Source of the DNA: Burkholderiales bacterium
Lineage (GTDB): Bacteria; Pseudomonadota; Gammaproteobacteria; Burkholderiales; Burkholderiaceae_C
Assembly: GCA_016703325.1 (NCBI GenBank)
Contig: JADJCH010000022.1
Coordinates: 23,712-87,711, forward strand
Length of the DNA stretch: 64,000 nt
Direction: 5' to 3'
Shown: positions 1 through 8,852 of the stretch, in pieces
Layout: every line of letters begins with the position of its first letter
How positions within the stretch are numbered: position 1 is the stretch's first letter
Notes under the pieces: generated by a model
Databases searched by the model: none
Told to the model about the DNA's origin: nothing
Seen by the model: only the letters and a program-made list of their open reading frames with translations
Program-made: the position numbers and the translations under genes

Positions 1-296
1 ACCCAACCCGAAAATCGGACAAAGTCGGCCGACTTCCGCAGAGGCCGGTCCAGACCCGGGGAAGACACCTCGAGGCGGGCATAGTCACAACCCTCCACCT
101 CCAGGACATACTGCAACTGCCGCGTGACGACCTCGCAGTCATCCACCGTCACCGACTCACCCGGGCCGGTGGCATACACCACACCCGGCGCGCGGTCGAC
201 GAAAACCGTGAGCAACCCACCCGCAGTGCGCGTGCAATCGACCAGCTCATAGCCCAGTCCGGTCACGGTACGCTCGATCGCCTGCAGCCAACTCAT
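1..296 (-). CDS. rimP: Ribosome maturation factor RimP, N-terminal part
   Basis: RimP binds the free 30S ribosomal subunit and is needed for its maturation. The minus strand from the ATG at 296 reads MSWLQAIERTV followed by the family landmarks GYELVDC, VFVDR, VTVDDCEVV and SSPGLDRPL, which is the classic RimP N-terminal domain. Only about 98 codons are present because the gene runs off the left edge. In proteobacteria rimP is normally followed by nusA and infB, which would lie outside this window; that is family knowledge, not seen here. A terminator-like hairpin lies in its upstream region (486-514). Confidence 0.93.
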   Translation of the reverse strand, partial: MSWLQAIERTVTGLGYELVDCTRTAGGLLTVFVDRAPGVVYATGPGESVTVDDCEVVTRQLQYVLEVEGCDYARLEVSSPGLDRPLRKSADFVRFSGW

Positions 297-735
297 CAGT
301 CCAACAACCCCTCAAAGCCCATCCGGGCAGCCATCCAAACATCCATCCACGCACCCACGAAGCAACACGACTTCGCCAGTACAAAAAGCAGCCTGGGCGA
401 TGCCTTCGAGCCCGAGGCCACCAACGACCCGAAGCACGACGCATCCACAGGCTGCCGCAGATGCCGGGGGACCAGCCACCCGAACAAAAAAAATGGGCCG
501 GCCTACACCGCCCACTCAGCGACTCATCGAAAACGATATTATGCCTCATCTGGTGCGTTCGAGACAGCCTGGCCTGCATTGCTGTGGCGTGCCCACTGCA
601 GACCCCGGGGTTGGACGCGGCAGCTCGACCACCCCCGCCAGGGGGCTGCGAGTCCACCGCACCCGGGGGAACATGCGGATCCGTCGGCGCGGATAATGCT
701 GCCGTTTCCACTGTTTGCGCCACTGTCTGCCCGTC
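297..735. other. Non-coding region between rimP and the response regulator gene
   Basis: This divergent intergenic stretch of about 440 bases has no convincing gene. Its short open frames lack starts with ribosome sites and match nothing. It holds a CATAAT-like -10 box on the minus strand (538-543) and a hairpin with a T-run on the same strand (486-514), and so may be the rimP leader. Confidence 0.6.
486..514 (-). terminator. Terminator-like hairpin in the rimP leader
   Basis: Read on the minus strand, TGGGC (514-510) pairs with GCCCA (498-494) around an 11-nt loop and is followed at once by eight T (493-486). No minus-strand gene lies upstream for it to terminate, so it may be an attenuator in the rimP-nusA-infB leader. 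The stem is short, which limits confidence. Confidence 0.4.
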
Positions 736-1497
736 ATGTCGATCCGCGTCCTCATTGTTGAAGACAACACCGTGGCGAGCGCCTTCCTGCTCAGGGTCGT
801 GCGCGAGAGCTTCAACGACGAACTCGAGTTCACCGAGGTCCGAAATCTGGAGTCCGCCCGGCGCGCCCTGCGCAGCGCTGCGGCGTCAAACGCCGCTCCC
901 GCCGAAGCAACTTCCGGTGGGGCAGCAGGTTTCCAGATCATCCTCTGCGATCTGGAACAGCCCGACGGCAGCGGCCTGGAGCTGCTGGCCGAACTGTCGG
1001 AACATCGCGCACTGAAGATTGCCACGACGCTCCATCTGGACGACGACCACCTTTTTCCGGCCCTGCAGTGCGGCGCCAGCGGCTATCTGCTCAAGGAGGA
1101 CCGCTTCGAGGTGCTGGTCGAAGGCCTGCAACGCATCGCCCGGGGGCACCCGCCCATGTCACCCGCGATCGCCCGGCGCATTCTTTCTTTTTTTCGCGGC
1201 GCTTCGGGTGGGCGGCCCAGCTCTTTTGAGTCGGGATTTGCGTCCTTGAGCGAATTCGGCGGCTCGACCCGCCCCGCGCCCCTGGGAGACGGCAGCGCGC
1301 CTGTGCAAGGCCTGACGACCAAGGAGGCCGAGGTGCTGGTTCACCTCAGCAAGGGGTTCACACTCAAGGAGATCGCCAGGTTGATGGGGTTGAAGGGGTT
1401 CGCGATCAACGACCACATCCGCTCAATCTACGTCAAGCTGGCAGGCCACAGCTCCCCGATGGAAGCGTTGGCCCTGTCCCGGCAAGCCCTGCAGTGA
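736..1497 (+). CDS. LuxR-family two-component response regulator
   Basis: Cytoplasmic DNA-binding regulator of 253 residues. The receiver domain starts MSIRVLIVEDN and carries the acidic pair E9/D10, the phospho-acceptor candidate D72 (ILCDLEQPDGSG) and the conserved lysine in GYLLKED. A linker of about 60 residues leads to a C-terminal LuxR-type helix-turn-helix (GLTTKEAEVLVHLSKG to IRSIYVKL). The recognition-helix region GLKGFAINDH departs from the usual IS..TVK.H pattern, so its DNA target may be unusual. I chose the ATG at 736 because the receiver fold begins there; an in-frame upstream codon at 715 would only add seven residues. No sensor kinase is adjacent. It converges on the RND efflux genes, and its target is unknown. 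Confidence 0.85.
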   Translation: MSIRVLIVEDNTVASAFLLRVVRESFNDELEFTEVRNLESARRALRSAAASNAAPAEATSGGAAGFQIILCDLEQPDGSGLELLAELSEHRALKIATTLHLDDDHLFPALQCGASGYLLKEDRFEVLVEGLQRIARGHPPMSPAIARRILSFFRGASGGRPSSFESGFASLSEFGGSTRPAPLGDGSAPVQGLTTKEAEVLVHLSKGFTLKEIARLMGLKGFAINDHIRSIYVKLAGHSSPMEALALSRQALQ

Positions 1498-1542
1498 CTT
1501 GCGGCAGCCGGTCCCGCTGACGCGCGCGGCGACCCCCGGGTC

Positions 1543-4500
1543 TCACGCCACCGCGGTTTCCAGAATCGGCCCCCTTCCGCTCCAACGGTCCAGCGCCAGG
1601 TAGATCACCGGGGTGATGTACAGCGTCACCGCCTGGGACACGATCAGCCCACCCACCACGGACAGGCCCAGCGGCTGGCGCAACTCCGCGCCGGCGCCCA
1701 GGCCCAGCGCGATGGGCAGCGCACCCATCAGTGCCGCCAGGGTGGTCATCAGGATGGGGCGCAGCCGCAGCAGACAAGCCTGGCGAATCGCCTCGGCCGG
1801 GCTCAGGCCCTGCTCGCGCTGGGCCGCCAGCGCGAAGTCGATCATCATGATGGCGTTCTTCTTGACGATGCCGATCAGCATCAGGATGCCGATGGTGGCG
1901 ATCAGCGTCAGGTCCAGGCCGAAGGCCCAGATCGTCAGCAGCGCCCCCACCGCGGCCGAGGGCAGGCCCGCCAGGATGGTGAGTGGGTGGATATAGCTCT
2001 CGTAGAGCATGCCCAGCAGCAGGTAGATCACCAGCAGCGCCACCCCCAGCAGGACGAGCTGGCCGGACTGCGAGTCCTGAAACACCGCCGCATCGCCGCC
2101 GTAGGTGCCGATCACGGTGGGCGGCATCTGCAGGTCGCGCACGTAGCCGTCCAGCTTGGTGGTGGCCACGCCCAGCGACACCTCCGGCGCCAGGTTGAAG
2201 CTCAGCGTAATGGCCTGCAACTGGCCCTGGTGGTTCACCGCGGTGGGGCCGACGCTGCGCTGCACGCTCGAGAAGGCCGACAGCGGCACCAGTCGGCCGT
2301 CGCGGCCGCGCAGGTGGATGCGGGCGAAGGCGTCCTCGAATTGCCGGTCCGCCTCCGCCGCCTCCAGGATGACCTGGTAGGTGTTGGCCGCCGCGTAGAT
2401 GCTGGCCACCTGCCGCTCGCCGAAGGCGCTGTACAGCACACTGCGCAGGTCGGCCATCTGCACGCCGAGCAGGGCCGCCTTGTCGCGATCGATGCTCAGG
2501 CTGGCCTGCAGGCCGCGCAGCTGGGAATCGCTCGTGACGTCTCGAAAAACGCCGTCCTCGCGCAGCCTTGTCTGCAGTTTTCCGGCCCAATCGTTCAAGG
2601 CATCGGCGCTGACGCTTTGCAGCGTGTACTGATAGCGGCTCTTGCTCTGCCGGCCACCCAGTTGCAGGTTTTGCACCGGCCGCATGTACACCGCGATGCC
2701 GGGGATGGCGCGCGTCTTTTTGCGCAGGCCCTCCACCACCTGGGCCATCGCTGCACGCTCGCCGCGGGGTTTGAGCGTCACGAACATCCGCCCTGCGTTG
2801 ATCAGCCCGGTGGAGCCTCCGGCGCCGATGAAGGAGCCGACGCTGACCACCGCGGGGTCGGTCTGGAAGACGGCAGCCACCCGGCCCTGCAACGCCTCCA
2901 TCGCGGCAAACGAGATGTCCTCGGAGGCCTCGGTGGTGACCTGGATCTGGCCGACATCCTCCTCCGGAAAGAAGCCCTTGGGGATCTTCACCAACAGCCA
3001 GGCGGTCAGCACGCAGCTGCCGATGGCCAGCGCGCCGATCGCCCAGCGGTGCCGCAGGGCCAGGTCCAGGCTGCGGCCGTAGCCGCGCTGCAGGGCGTCG
3101 AAGCCGCGCTCAAACCAGCGGCCCAGCACACCCTCCTCCTGCGGGCTCTTGTGGCGCAGGAAGCGGCTGGCCAGCATCGGCACCAGCGTGAGCGACACCA
3201 CGGCCGACACCCCGATGGACAGCCCCACCACCACCGCGAACTCGTGGAACAGCAGGCCGGTCACGCCGGGCATGAAGAAGATCGGGATCAGCACCGCCAC
3301 CAGCGAGATCGAGATCGAAACGATGGTGAAGGCCATCTCCCGCACGCCGCGGATCGCCGCCGCAAAGGGGTCCATGCCGTCTTCGATGTGGCGCACGATG
3401 TTCTCGAGCATCACGATCGCATCGTCGACCACCAGGCCCACCGCGAGCGTCAGTCCCAGCAGGGAAACGTTGTTCAGGCTGCCCCCCACCAGGTACATCA
3501 ACGACAGCGCCCCGATCAGCGAAATCGGCAGCGACAGCGTCGGGATCAGCGTGGCGGCCAGGCGGCGCAGGAAGACGAAGATCACCAGCACCACCAGCGC
3601 GACGGTGAGCGCGAAGGTGAGCCGCACGTCGTGCACCGCCTCTCGGATCGACGCAGAACGGTCGTTGCGCACCTCCATCGAGATCGAGGCCGGCAGCTGC
3701 GACGCCAGGCGCGGCAGCATGGCCTTGACCCGGTCGACCACCTGCACCGTGTTGGCGTTGGGCTGGCGCTGCACCGCCAGCGTGATGGTGGGCTCGCCGT
3801 TGAAGGCGGCGCTGTTCCTCAGGGTCTCGACGCTGTCCTGTACATCGGCCACGTCGCGCAGGCGCACGGGGGCGCCATTGCGCTGCGCCACGACCAGCTG
3901 GCCGAACTCCCGCGCGCTGACCAGCTGCCGGTTGGCCTGGATGGTCAGCGTTTGCCGCGGCCCTTCCAGCACGCCCACCGGGGTGTTGGCGTTGGCCGCC
4001 GCGATCACCGCGCGCAGCTCGTCGAGCGTCAGGTTGCGCTCGGCCAGGGCCTCGGGACGCACCCGCACCCGCACCGCGTAGCGCTTCTGGCCAAAGATGG
4101 ACACCTGCGCCACGCCATCGATGGTCGACAGCGACGGCGCAATCAGGTTCTCGGCGAACTCGTTGAGCTCCGACAGCGCCATCGACGGCGACCCCAGCGC
4201 AACGAACAGCACCGGCGCGTCGGCAGGATTGACCTTGCGGTACGACGGCGGCGTGGCCATCTCCGTGGGCAGGCTGCGCTGGGCGCGAAACAGCGCCGCC
4301 TGCACGTCCACCGCAGCCGCGTCGATGTCGCGGCTGGCCTCGAACTCCAGCACCAGCGAGCTCTGCCCCAGCGTATTGGTCGAGCTGATGGTGGCCAGCC
4401 CCGCGATGGTGGAGAACTGTTTTTCCAGCGGCAGTGCCACCGAGCTGGCCATGGTTTCCGGACTGGCGCCGGGCAGCGAGGCATTGACCTGGATGATCGG

Positions 4501-4626
4501 CGTGTTGTAGCTCGGCAGCGCGGCCACCGGCATCTTCGGCAGCGCCACCAGGCCGGCCAGCACGATCGACAGGTTCAGCAGCACCGTCATCACCGGACGG
4601 CGGATGAACAGCTCCGTCCAGTTCAT
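1543..4626 (-). CDS. RND efflux transporter permease (HAE1/AcrB-MdtBC family)
   Basis: Inner-membrane proton-driven drug exporter of 1027 residues, normal length for the HAE1 family. It starts MNWTELFIRRPVMTVLLNLS, typical of the first membrane helix. The transmembrane-4 motif GLVVDDAIVMLEN supplies the paired aspartates of the proton relay, and the second-half counterpart is LMLIGIVKKNAIMMID. Two large periplasmic loops separate the helix bundles. Its ATG overlaps the adaptor gene's stop by 4 bases (ATGA), so the two are translationally coupled. No TolC-type outer-membrane factor gene is next to it; one encoded elsewhere presumably completes the pump. The substrate cannot be read from sequence. 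Confidence 0.93.
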   Translation of the reverse strand: MNWTELFIRRPVMTVLLNLSIVLAGLVALPKMPVAALPSYNTPIIQVNASLPGASPETMASSVALPLEKQFSTIAGLATISSTNTLGQSSLVLEFEASRDIDAAAVDVQAALFRAQRSLPTEMATPPSYRKVNPADAPVLFVALGSPSMALSELNEFAENLIAPSLSTIDGVAQVSIFGQKRYAVRVRVRPEALAERNLTLDELRAVIAAANANTPVGVLEGPRQTLTIQANRQLVSAREFGQLVVAQRNGAPVRLRDVADVQDSVETLRNSAAFNGEPTITLAVQRQPNANTVQVVDRVKAMLPRLASQLPASISMEVRNDRSASIREAVHDVRLTFALTVALVVLVIFVFLRRLAATLIPTLSLPISLIGALSLMYLVGGSLNNVSLLGLTLAVGLVVDDAIVMLENIVRHIEDGMDPFAAAIRGVREMAFTIVSISISLVAVLIPIFFMPGVTGLLFHEFAVVVGLSIGVSAVVSLTLVPMLASRFLRHKSPQEEGVLGRWFERGFDALQRGYGRSLDLALRHRWAIGALAIGSCVLTAWLLVKIPKGFFPEEDVGQIQVTTEASEDISFAAMEALQGRVAAVFQTDPAVVSVGSFIGAGGSTGLINAGRMFVTLKPRGERAAMAQVVEGLRKKTRAIPGIAVYMRPVQNLQLGGRQSKSRYQYTLQSVSADALNDWAGKLQTRLREDGVFRDVTSDSQLRGLQASLSIDRDKAALLGVQMADLRSVLYSAFGERQVASIYAAANTYQVILEAAEADRQFEDAFARIHLRGRDGRLVPLSAFSSVQRSVGPTAVNHQGQLQAITLSFNLAPEVSLGVATTKLDGYVRDLQMPPTVIGTYGGDAAVFQDSQSGQLVLLGVALLVIYLLLGMLYESYIHPLTILAGLPSAAVGALLTIWAFGLDLTLIATIGILMLIGIVKKNAIMMIDFALAAQREQGLSPAEAIRQACLLRLRPILMTTLAALMGALPIALGLGAGAELRQPLGLSVVGGLIVSQAVTLYITPVIYLALDRWSGRGPILETAVA

Positions 4627-5960
4627 CGGGAGGCCCCGCGCGAAGCAGATGCGGCGGCTGACGCGGCCGTTGCCCCACCCGCGGTCCCACCCGCGGTCCC
4701 ACCCGAGGCCGCACCCGCTGATGCAGGCACCGCGATGCGCAATGGGGTGCCGGGACGCAGGTTCTGCTTGCCCTCCACCACCACCCGGTCACCGTCGTCC
4801 AGGCCCTCCACCGCGATCAGCTCACCCAGCGACTGACGCAGTTGCACCACCTTCGGCCTTGCACTGCCGTCCGGCGCGACCACGTACACGCTGCGCTCGG
4901 CGCCGCGCTGAATCACTGCGGCCTGGGGAATCACCTGCGCCTGCTCCAGCGTGCGCAGCGTCAGCCGCACCGAGACGTACTGCCCCGGCCAGAGCTGCTG
5001 TCGCGGGTTGGCCAAGCTGCCCTTGACGAGGATGGTGCCACTGGCGGTGTCCACCGCGTTGTCGACAAACACCAGGCGCCCCGGCAGGGAGTGTGGCGCC
5101 TCGCCCCGGCGGCGCTCGCCGCCGAGGGGCAGCAGCACCGCCAGTTCCGTGGCCGCTGCTCCACTGCGGGGCTTGCCAGCGGCAGCCGCCGGACCCGGCG
5201 ACGAGATGCCCGCAAGGGCCAGCAAAGGCGACAAATGGGCCTCAGGCACCGGAAAGGACACACCGACCGGATCGATCTGATGGATGGTCAACAGCGCCAC
5301 CCCGCCGGGCTGGACCAGGCTGCCGGGATGTACCGCGATCTGGCCGACCCGCCCCGACAGCGGCGCCGTCAGTCGTGTGAAGCCCAGCGCCACCTCTGCG
5401 GACTGCACCGCAGCCTCGTCCGAGCGGATCAGCGCCTGCTGAGCCTCCACCTGGGTGGCGCTGCTGTCCGCGGCACTCTGGGCGATGAATCCCTGCCCCC
5501 GCAACTCGCGAGCCCTTTGAAGCTGGCGCTCCAGGTCCGCCAGGGTGGCCCGGTCGCGCAGCAGTTGGGCGCGGGCCTTGTCCAGGTTGGCGCGCTCGTT
5601 GCGGTCGTCCAGCTGGAACAGCGGCTCACCACGCCGCACCGCCTGGCCCTCGCGCACCAGCACCTCCCGCACCACGCCACTCACCTGGGCGCGCAACTCC
5701 ACCGTCTGCAAGGGCACCACCGTGCCGGGCGCTTCGACGATCACCGGCACATCCCGGCGCTGCACCGGCAGCACCGTGACCGACTGAGCTGCCGGAACAA
5801 CGGCCGATGCCGACGCCCCAGGAGCGCTACCGGTTGAAGTGACCCCTGAGGCTGCTGTGGCTGCCGCGGCAACTGCGACATGGCTTCTCGAGAACCACAC
5901 CCCGGCCGAAAGAAGGACCAAAGCGAAGCTGGAGATCAGGAAGGTTCTGTTATCAAGCAT
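4623..5960 (-). CDS. RND efflux periplasmic adaptor (membrane fusion protein)
   Basis: Periplasmic adaptor of 445 residues that links the RND permease to an outer-membrane channel. It has an N-terminal signal-anchor (FLISSFALVLLSAGVWF), then the HlyD-type biotinyl-lipoyl half (VELRAQVSGVVREVLVREGQ), an alpha-hairpin (LDKARAQLLRDRATLADLERQL) and the second lipoyl half (TRLTAPLSGRVG). Two unusual low-complexity stretches are present: a GC-palindromic insert-like segment around 5100-5130, and a Gly/Thr/Ala-rich C-terminus built from a 12-bp tandem repeat. It is the first gene of the two-gene operon and overlaps the permease start. Confidence 0.92.
   Translation of the reverse strand: MLDNRTFLISSFALVLLSAGVWFSRSHVAVAAAATAASGVTSTGSAPGASASAVVPAAQSVTVLPVQRRDVPVIVEAPGTVVPLQTVELRAQVSGVVREVLVREGQAVRRGEPLFQLDDRNERANLDKARAQLLRDRATLADLERQLQRARELRGQGFIAQSAADSSATQVEAQQALIRSDEAAVQSAEVALGFTRLTAPLSGRVGQIAVHPGSLVQPGGVALLTIHQIDPVGVSFPVPEAHLSPLLALAGISSPGPAAAAGKPRSGAAATELAVLLPLGGERRRGEAPHSLPGRLVFVDNAVDTASGTILVKGSLANPRQQLWPGQYVSVRLTLRTLEQAQVIPQAAVIQRGAERSVYVVAPDGSARPKVVQLRQSLGELIAVEGLDDGDRVVVEGKQNLRPGTPLRIAVPASAGAASGGTAGGTAGGATAASAAASASRGASR
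4674..4721. repeat. 12-bp tandem repeat inside the adaptor gene
   Basis: The unit CCCACCCGCGGT occurs twice exactly (4674-4685, 4686-4697), then as CCCACCCGAGGC (4698-4709) and a decayed fourth unit (4710-4721). It is in frame and encodes a Gly-Gly-Thr-Ala-type tail near the C-terminus of the adaptor protein. Its unit length is a multiple of three, so copy-number changes would keep the frame. Confidence 0.85.
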
Positions 5961-6130
5961 GGGCAGTGCGGATCCAGTTCAGGCCGCACTGCGCAAGTGA
6001 AAAGGCTTGAGCCGATCCGGCACCGCACAGGCGACGCCGCCCACTGTACGGGAGAACTCAGCCGATGACGCACCGGGGGCAAGGTGCGAAGCATCCGGGC
6101 CTGCCCCAGCTGTCAGCCGCAGGTGCTCCC

Positions 6131-6175
6131 AAGAAAACGTCGGGTCGCCCCAAGTTTTCTTGCGCCCCCTTGGGG
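6131..6175 (-). terminator. Two overlapping inverted repeats after the MFS gene
   Basis: Just past the MFS stop on the minus strand, CCCCAAG/CTTGGGG (6148-6154 and 6169-6175) and AAGAAAAC/GTTTTCTT (6131-6138 and 6154-6161) form alternative hairpins that share bases. They are placed to act as a terminator for the transporter gene, but there is no clean T-run after either stem. Confidence 0.35.
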
Positions 6176-6179
6176 TTGC

Positions 6180-7904
6180 TCAGGAGCCCCGGCGATTGGG
6201 ATGCCAGTACAGAAACTTGGCGTAGATGTCCACGTCCTTGGTTTCTCGCACGAACAACAGCCCGACCCCCAGCGACATGGCCGCGACCACGATGGGATAC
6301 CACAGGCCGTGGTAGATGTCCCCGTTGCTGGCCACCATCGCAAAGGCAATGGTCGGCATCAAACCACCGAACCAGCCATTACCGATGTGATATGGCAGGC
6401 TCATCGAGGTGTAGCGGATGCGGGTGGGGAAGAGCTCCACCAGCGTGGCGGCGATCGGCCCGTAGACCATCGTCACGTAGATCACCAGCACGGTGAGGAT
6501 GACCACGATCATCGGGTGATTCACCTTGGCCGGGTCTGCCGTCTTGGGGTACCCGGCCTCGGTCATCGCCTGGGCGACCTGGGCACGGAAGGCTGCGATG
6601 GCCAGCACGCTGGCCTCCTCGAAGCGGCCGCCTTCGGGCATCAGGCGGGCGTTCGGGGCCGGAATTTCCTTGCCGCCAATGCTCACCCGAGCCCCGTCTC
6701 CGGAGGGCAGGGGCTCGTTGCTGTAGCTGGCCGCGGCCTGCGCCAGGGTGCGTTTGGCGATGTCGCAGGCGGAGGTGAAGTCGATCTCCCGGGCGATCGG
6801 GCTGCCCTGGAAGGAGCAGGTCACCGGATCGGCCTTGACCACGATGCGGGCGGTGGCCTGGGCACGGGCCAGATCCGGGTTCGCCGCCTCAGTCAAGGCC
6901 TTGAACAGCGGGAAGTAGGTCAGGCAGGCCAGGGCCAGCCCGCCGAGGATGATCGGCTTGCGCCCGAATCGGTCCGACAGGCTGCCGAAGATCACGAAGA
7001 AGGGGGTGCCGATCAGCAGCGCCGCCGCCACCAGCAGGTTGGCGGTGTTGGCCTCCACCTTGAGGACGCTGGTCAGGAAGAACAAGGCATAGAACTGCCC
7101 GGTGTACCAGACCACCGCCTGACCGGCCACCAGGCCAAACAGGGCCAGCACGATGATGCGCAGGTTCTTCCACTCGCCGAAACATTCGGACAACGGTGCC
7201 TTGGACACCTTGCCCTCCATCTGCATCTTCAGGAAGGCCGGCGACTCGTGCATCGACAAGCGGATCCACACGCTCACCCCCAGCAGCACCGACGACAGCA
7301 GGAAGGGGATGCGCCAACCCCATTCGGCAAAGGTCTGTTCACCCATCAGGTTGCGTGTGCCCAGGATCACCATCAGGGACAGGAACAGGCCCAGCGTGGC
7401 GGTGGTCTGGATCCAGGCGGTGTAGGCACCCCGTTTGCCCTGGGGCGCGTGTTCAGCCACGTAGGTGGCTGCGCCGCCGTATTCCCCGCCCAGCGCCAGG
7501 CCCTGCAGGAGGCGCAGCACGATCAGGATGACCGGTGCGGCTACGCCGATGGCGTCGTAGTTGGGCAACAGCCCCACCACGAAGGTGGACACCCCCATGA
7601 TCAGGATGGTCACCATGAAGGTGTATTTGCGCCCGATCATGTCGCCCAGCCGTCCGAACACCAGGGCCCCGAAGGGCCGCACCAGGAAGCCGGCGGCAAA
7701 AGCCAGCAAGGCGAAGATGAAGGCCGAAGTGGGATCCAGGCCGGCAAAAAACTGCTTGGCAATGATGGCAGCCAGCGAGCCGTAGAGGTAGAAGTCGTAC
7801 CACTCAAACACGGTGCCGACCGATGAGGCCAGCACCACGCGCCGCTCGGCACTGGTCATCGGCGCATCGTCGGCGCCATAGGGGGTGTCCGGAAGGCTGG
7901 ACAT
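6180..7904 (-). CDS. MFS transporter, metabolite:H+ symporter (MHS) type
   Basis: Inner-membrane proton-coupled symporter of 574 residues related to the ShiA/ProP/KgtP group. The motif VGTVFEWYDFYLYGS in helix 1 and the loop 2-3 signature RLGDMIGRKYTF are diagnostic of MHS permeases. The repeat loop signature SLSDRFGRKP is present in the second half. A periplasmic loop of about 130 residues with two cysteines (TCSF, SACD) lies before the last helices. I believe this loop is normal for this long subfamily and not an insertion. The start at 7904 is chosen because GAGGAG lies just upstream; an in-frame start at 7919 is less well supported. The substrate, probably an organic acid, is unknown. Confidence 0.88.
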   Translation of the reverse strand: MSSLPDTPYGADDAPMTSAERRVVLASSVGTVFEWYDFYLYGSLAAIIAKQFFAGLDPTSAFIFALLAFAAGFLVRPFGALVFGRLGDMIGRKYTFMVTILIMGVSTFVVGLLPNYDAIGVAAPVILIVLRLLQGLALGGEYGGAATYVAEHAPQGKRGAYTAWIQTTATLGLFLSLMVILGTRNLMGEQTFAEWGWRIPFLLSSVLLGVSVWIRLSMHESPAFLKMQMEGKVSKAPLSECFGEWKNLRIIVLALFGLVAGQAVVWYTGQFYALFFLTSVLKVEANTANLLVAAALLIGTPFFVIFGSLSDRFGRKPIILGGLALACLTYFPLFKALTEAANPDLARAQATARIVVKADPVTCSFQGSPIAREIDFTSACDIAKRTLAQAAASYSNEPLPSGDGARVSIGGKEIPAPNARLMPEGGRFEEASVLAIAAFRAQVAQAMTEAGYPKTADPAKVNHPMIVVILTVLVIYVTMVYGPIAATLVELFPTRIRYTSMSLPYHIGNGWFGGLMPTIAFAMVASNGDIYHGLWYPIVVAAMSLGVGLLFVRETKDVDIYAKFLYWHPNRRGS

Positions 7905-7985
7905 GGGTTTGCTCCTCAAAGGTCATCGGGCGCGCCGCGCTCGGTGCGCCCTGGATATGGAGATGGAAACGGGTATGGATGCGGG

Positions 7986-8852
7986 TTACATCGCCGCCAT
8001 CAGGCGTTTGGGCGAATACAGGCGGGCCTCCGGCACGCTTTCCGCCGCACGCAGGGCGCGCTGCAGGATCTGCTCCGCCCCCACCCGGCCGAAGGCTTCG
8101 GCCAGCGCCTGATAGACCACCCGCAGCAGTTGGGCCAGCTCGACTGCGCTGCCCGGCAGCCGCCAGTCGTGCTGCAGCGGCCTGGCCCAGGCCTGCATGA
8201 AGGCCGCCTGCAACGCCGTCGACGTCTGCGCCTGCGGGAGGTAACGTTGAGTGTCCTTGCGCAGCTCATCGAGCGCTTCGCGGTGGTACTTCTGCACCTC
8301 CTCGACCATCGAACGCAGCACAGCCGCGAAGACCGCCACCGGTTCGGCCGCCAAGGACGCAGCGGTCGCGGCACCCTCCGTGCCGGGCAGCACCGCTGCG
8401 GTCGGGATCCTGGCGGCCGAAGCCAGCGCGGTGGCCACAGGGTTGATCACCACAGCACTCGCCGGCGAGGCAACAGGCATCGCCTGAGCCAGGGGAACCG
8501 CCGGTGCCGGCGCAGACGACACGGCCGGCGCAGCCATCGCCTGCGGCAACGGCGATGGGGCAGGACGCAGCGCCTGCATCCTGGACCAAGGGTCCGCAGG
8601 CAGCATCTCGGAGGGCTGCTTCAGGGCCTTGAAGTACTCCGAGTACAGGCGGCGGCAACTGCCGGCGTCCAGGCCGCATTGCTGCGCCACCTGGTCGATG
8701 AAACGGATGATGTCGGTGACTGCATCACCACGCATCTGGTCATGCTGCAGCCACAGTGCCTGCAGCAGTGCTGGATCGTCCAGCTGGTCGGACAACACCG
8801 CGACCGCGGCACGACGCCGCAGAGACTGTGTCGGATGGAGTGGGTCGCTCAT
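7986..8852 (-). CDS. Hypothetical protein with Ala/Pro-rich middle
   Basis: I do not recognise this 288-residue protein. The first 100 residues are a helical segment (QLDDPALLQALWLQHDQM, IIRFIDQVAQQCGLD), the middle (about 105-165) is low-complexity Ala/Pro/Val, and the last 110 residues are again helical with many charged residues (VLRSMVEEVQKYHREALDEL). There is no signal peptide or membrane segment, so it is probably cytoplasmic. It lies 81 bases upstream of the MFS gene on the same strand and could be co-transcribed, but no functional link is evident. The coding call rests on the clean reading frame and codon use. Confidence 0.65.
   Translation of the reverse strand: MSDPLHPTQSLRRRAAVAVLSDQLDDPALLQALWLQHDQMRGDAVTDIIRFIDQVAQQCGLDAGSCRRLYSEYFKALKQPSEMLPADPWSRMQALRPAPSPLPQAMAAPAVSSAPAPAVPLAQAMPVASPASAVVINPVATALASAARIPTAAVLPGTEGAATAASLAAEPVAVFAAVLRSMVEEVQKYHREALDELRKDTQRYLPQAQTSTALQAAFMQAWARPLQHDWRLPGSAVELAQLLRVVYQALAEAFGRVGAEQILQRALRAAESVPEARLYSPKRLMAAM

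Noticed and set aside
1987..4836. A 949-codon open frame opposite the RND permease
   Set aside because: Antisense of a well-supported permease; low-complexity Gln/His/Arg translation.
5964..5993. CAGTGCGG/CCGCACTG inverted repeat before the adaptor gene, and a 17-base match to 10485-10501
   Set aside because: The repeat is short, and one 17-base match is expected by chance in a GC-rich window of this size.
6600..6900. Long loop in the MFS transporter as a possible inserted domain
   Set aside because: As far as I know, long MHS relatives share this cysteine-containing periplasmic loop, so it is probably normal.
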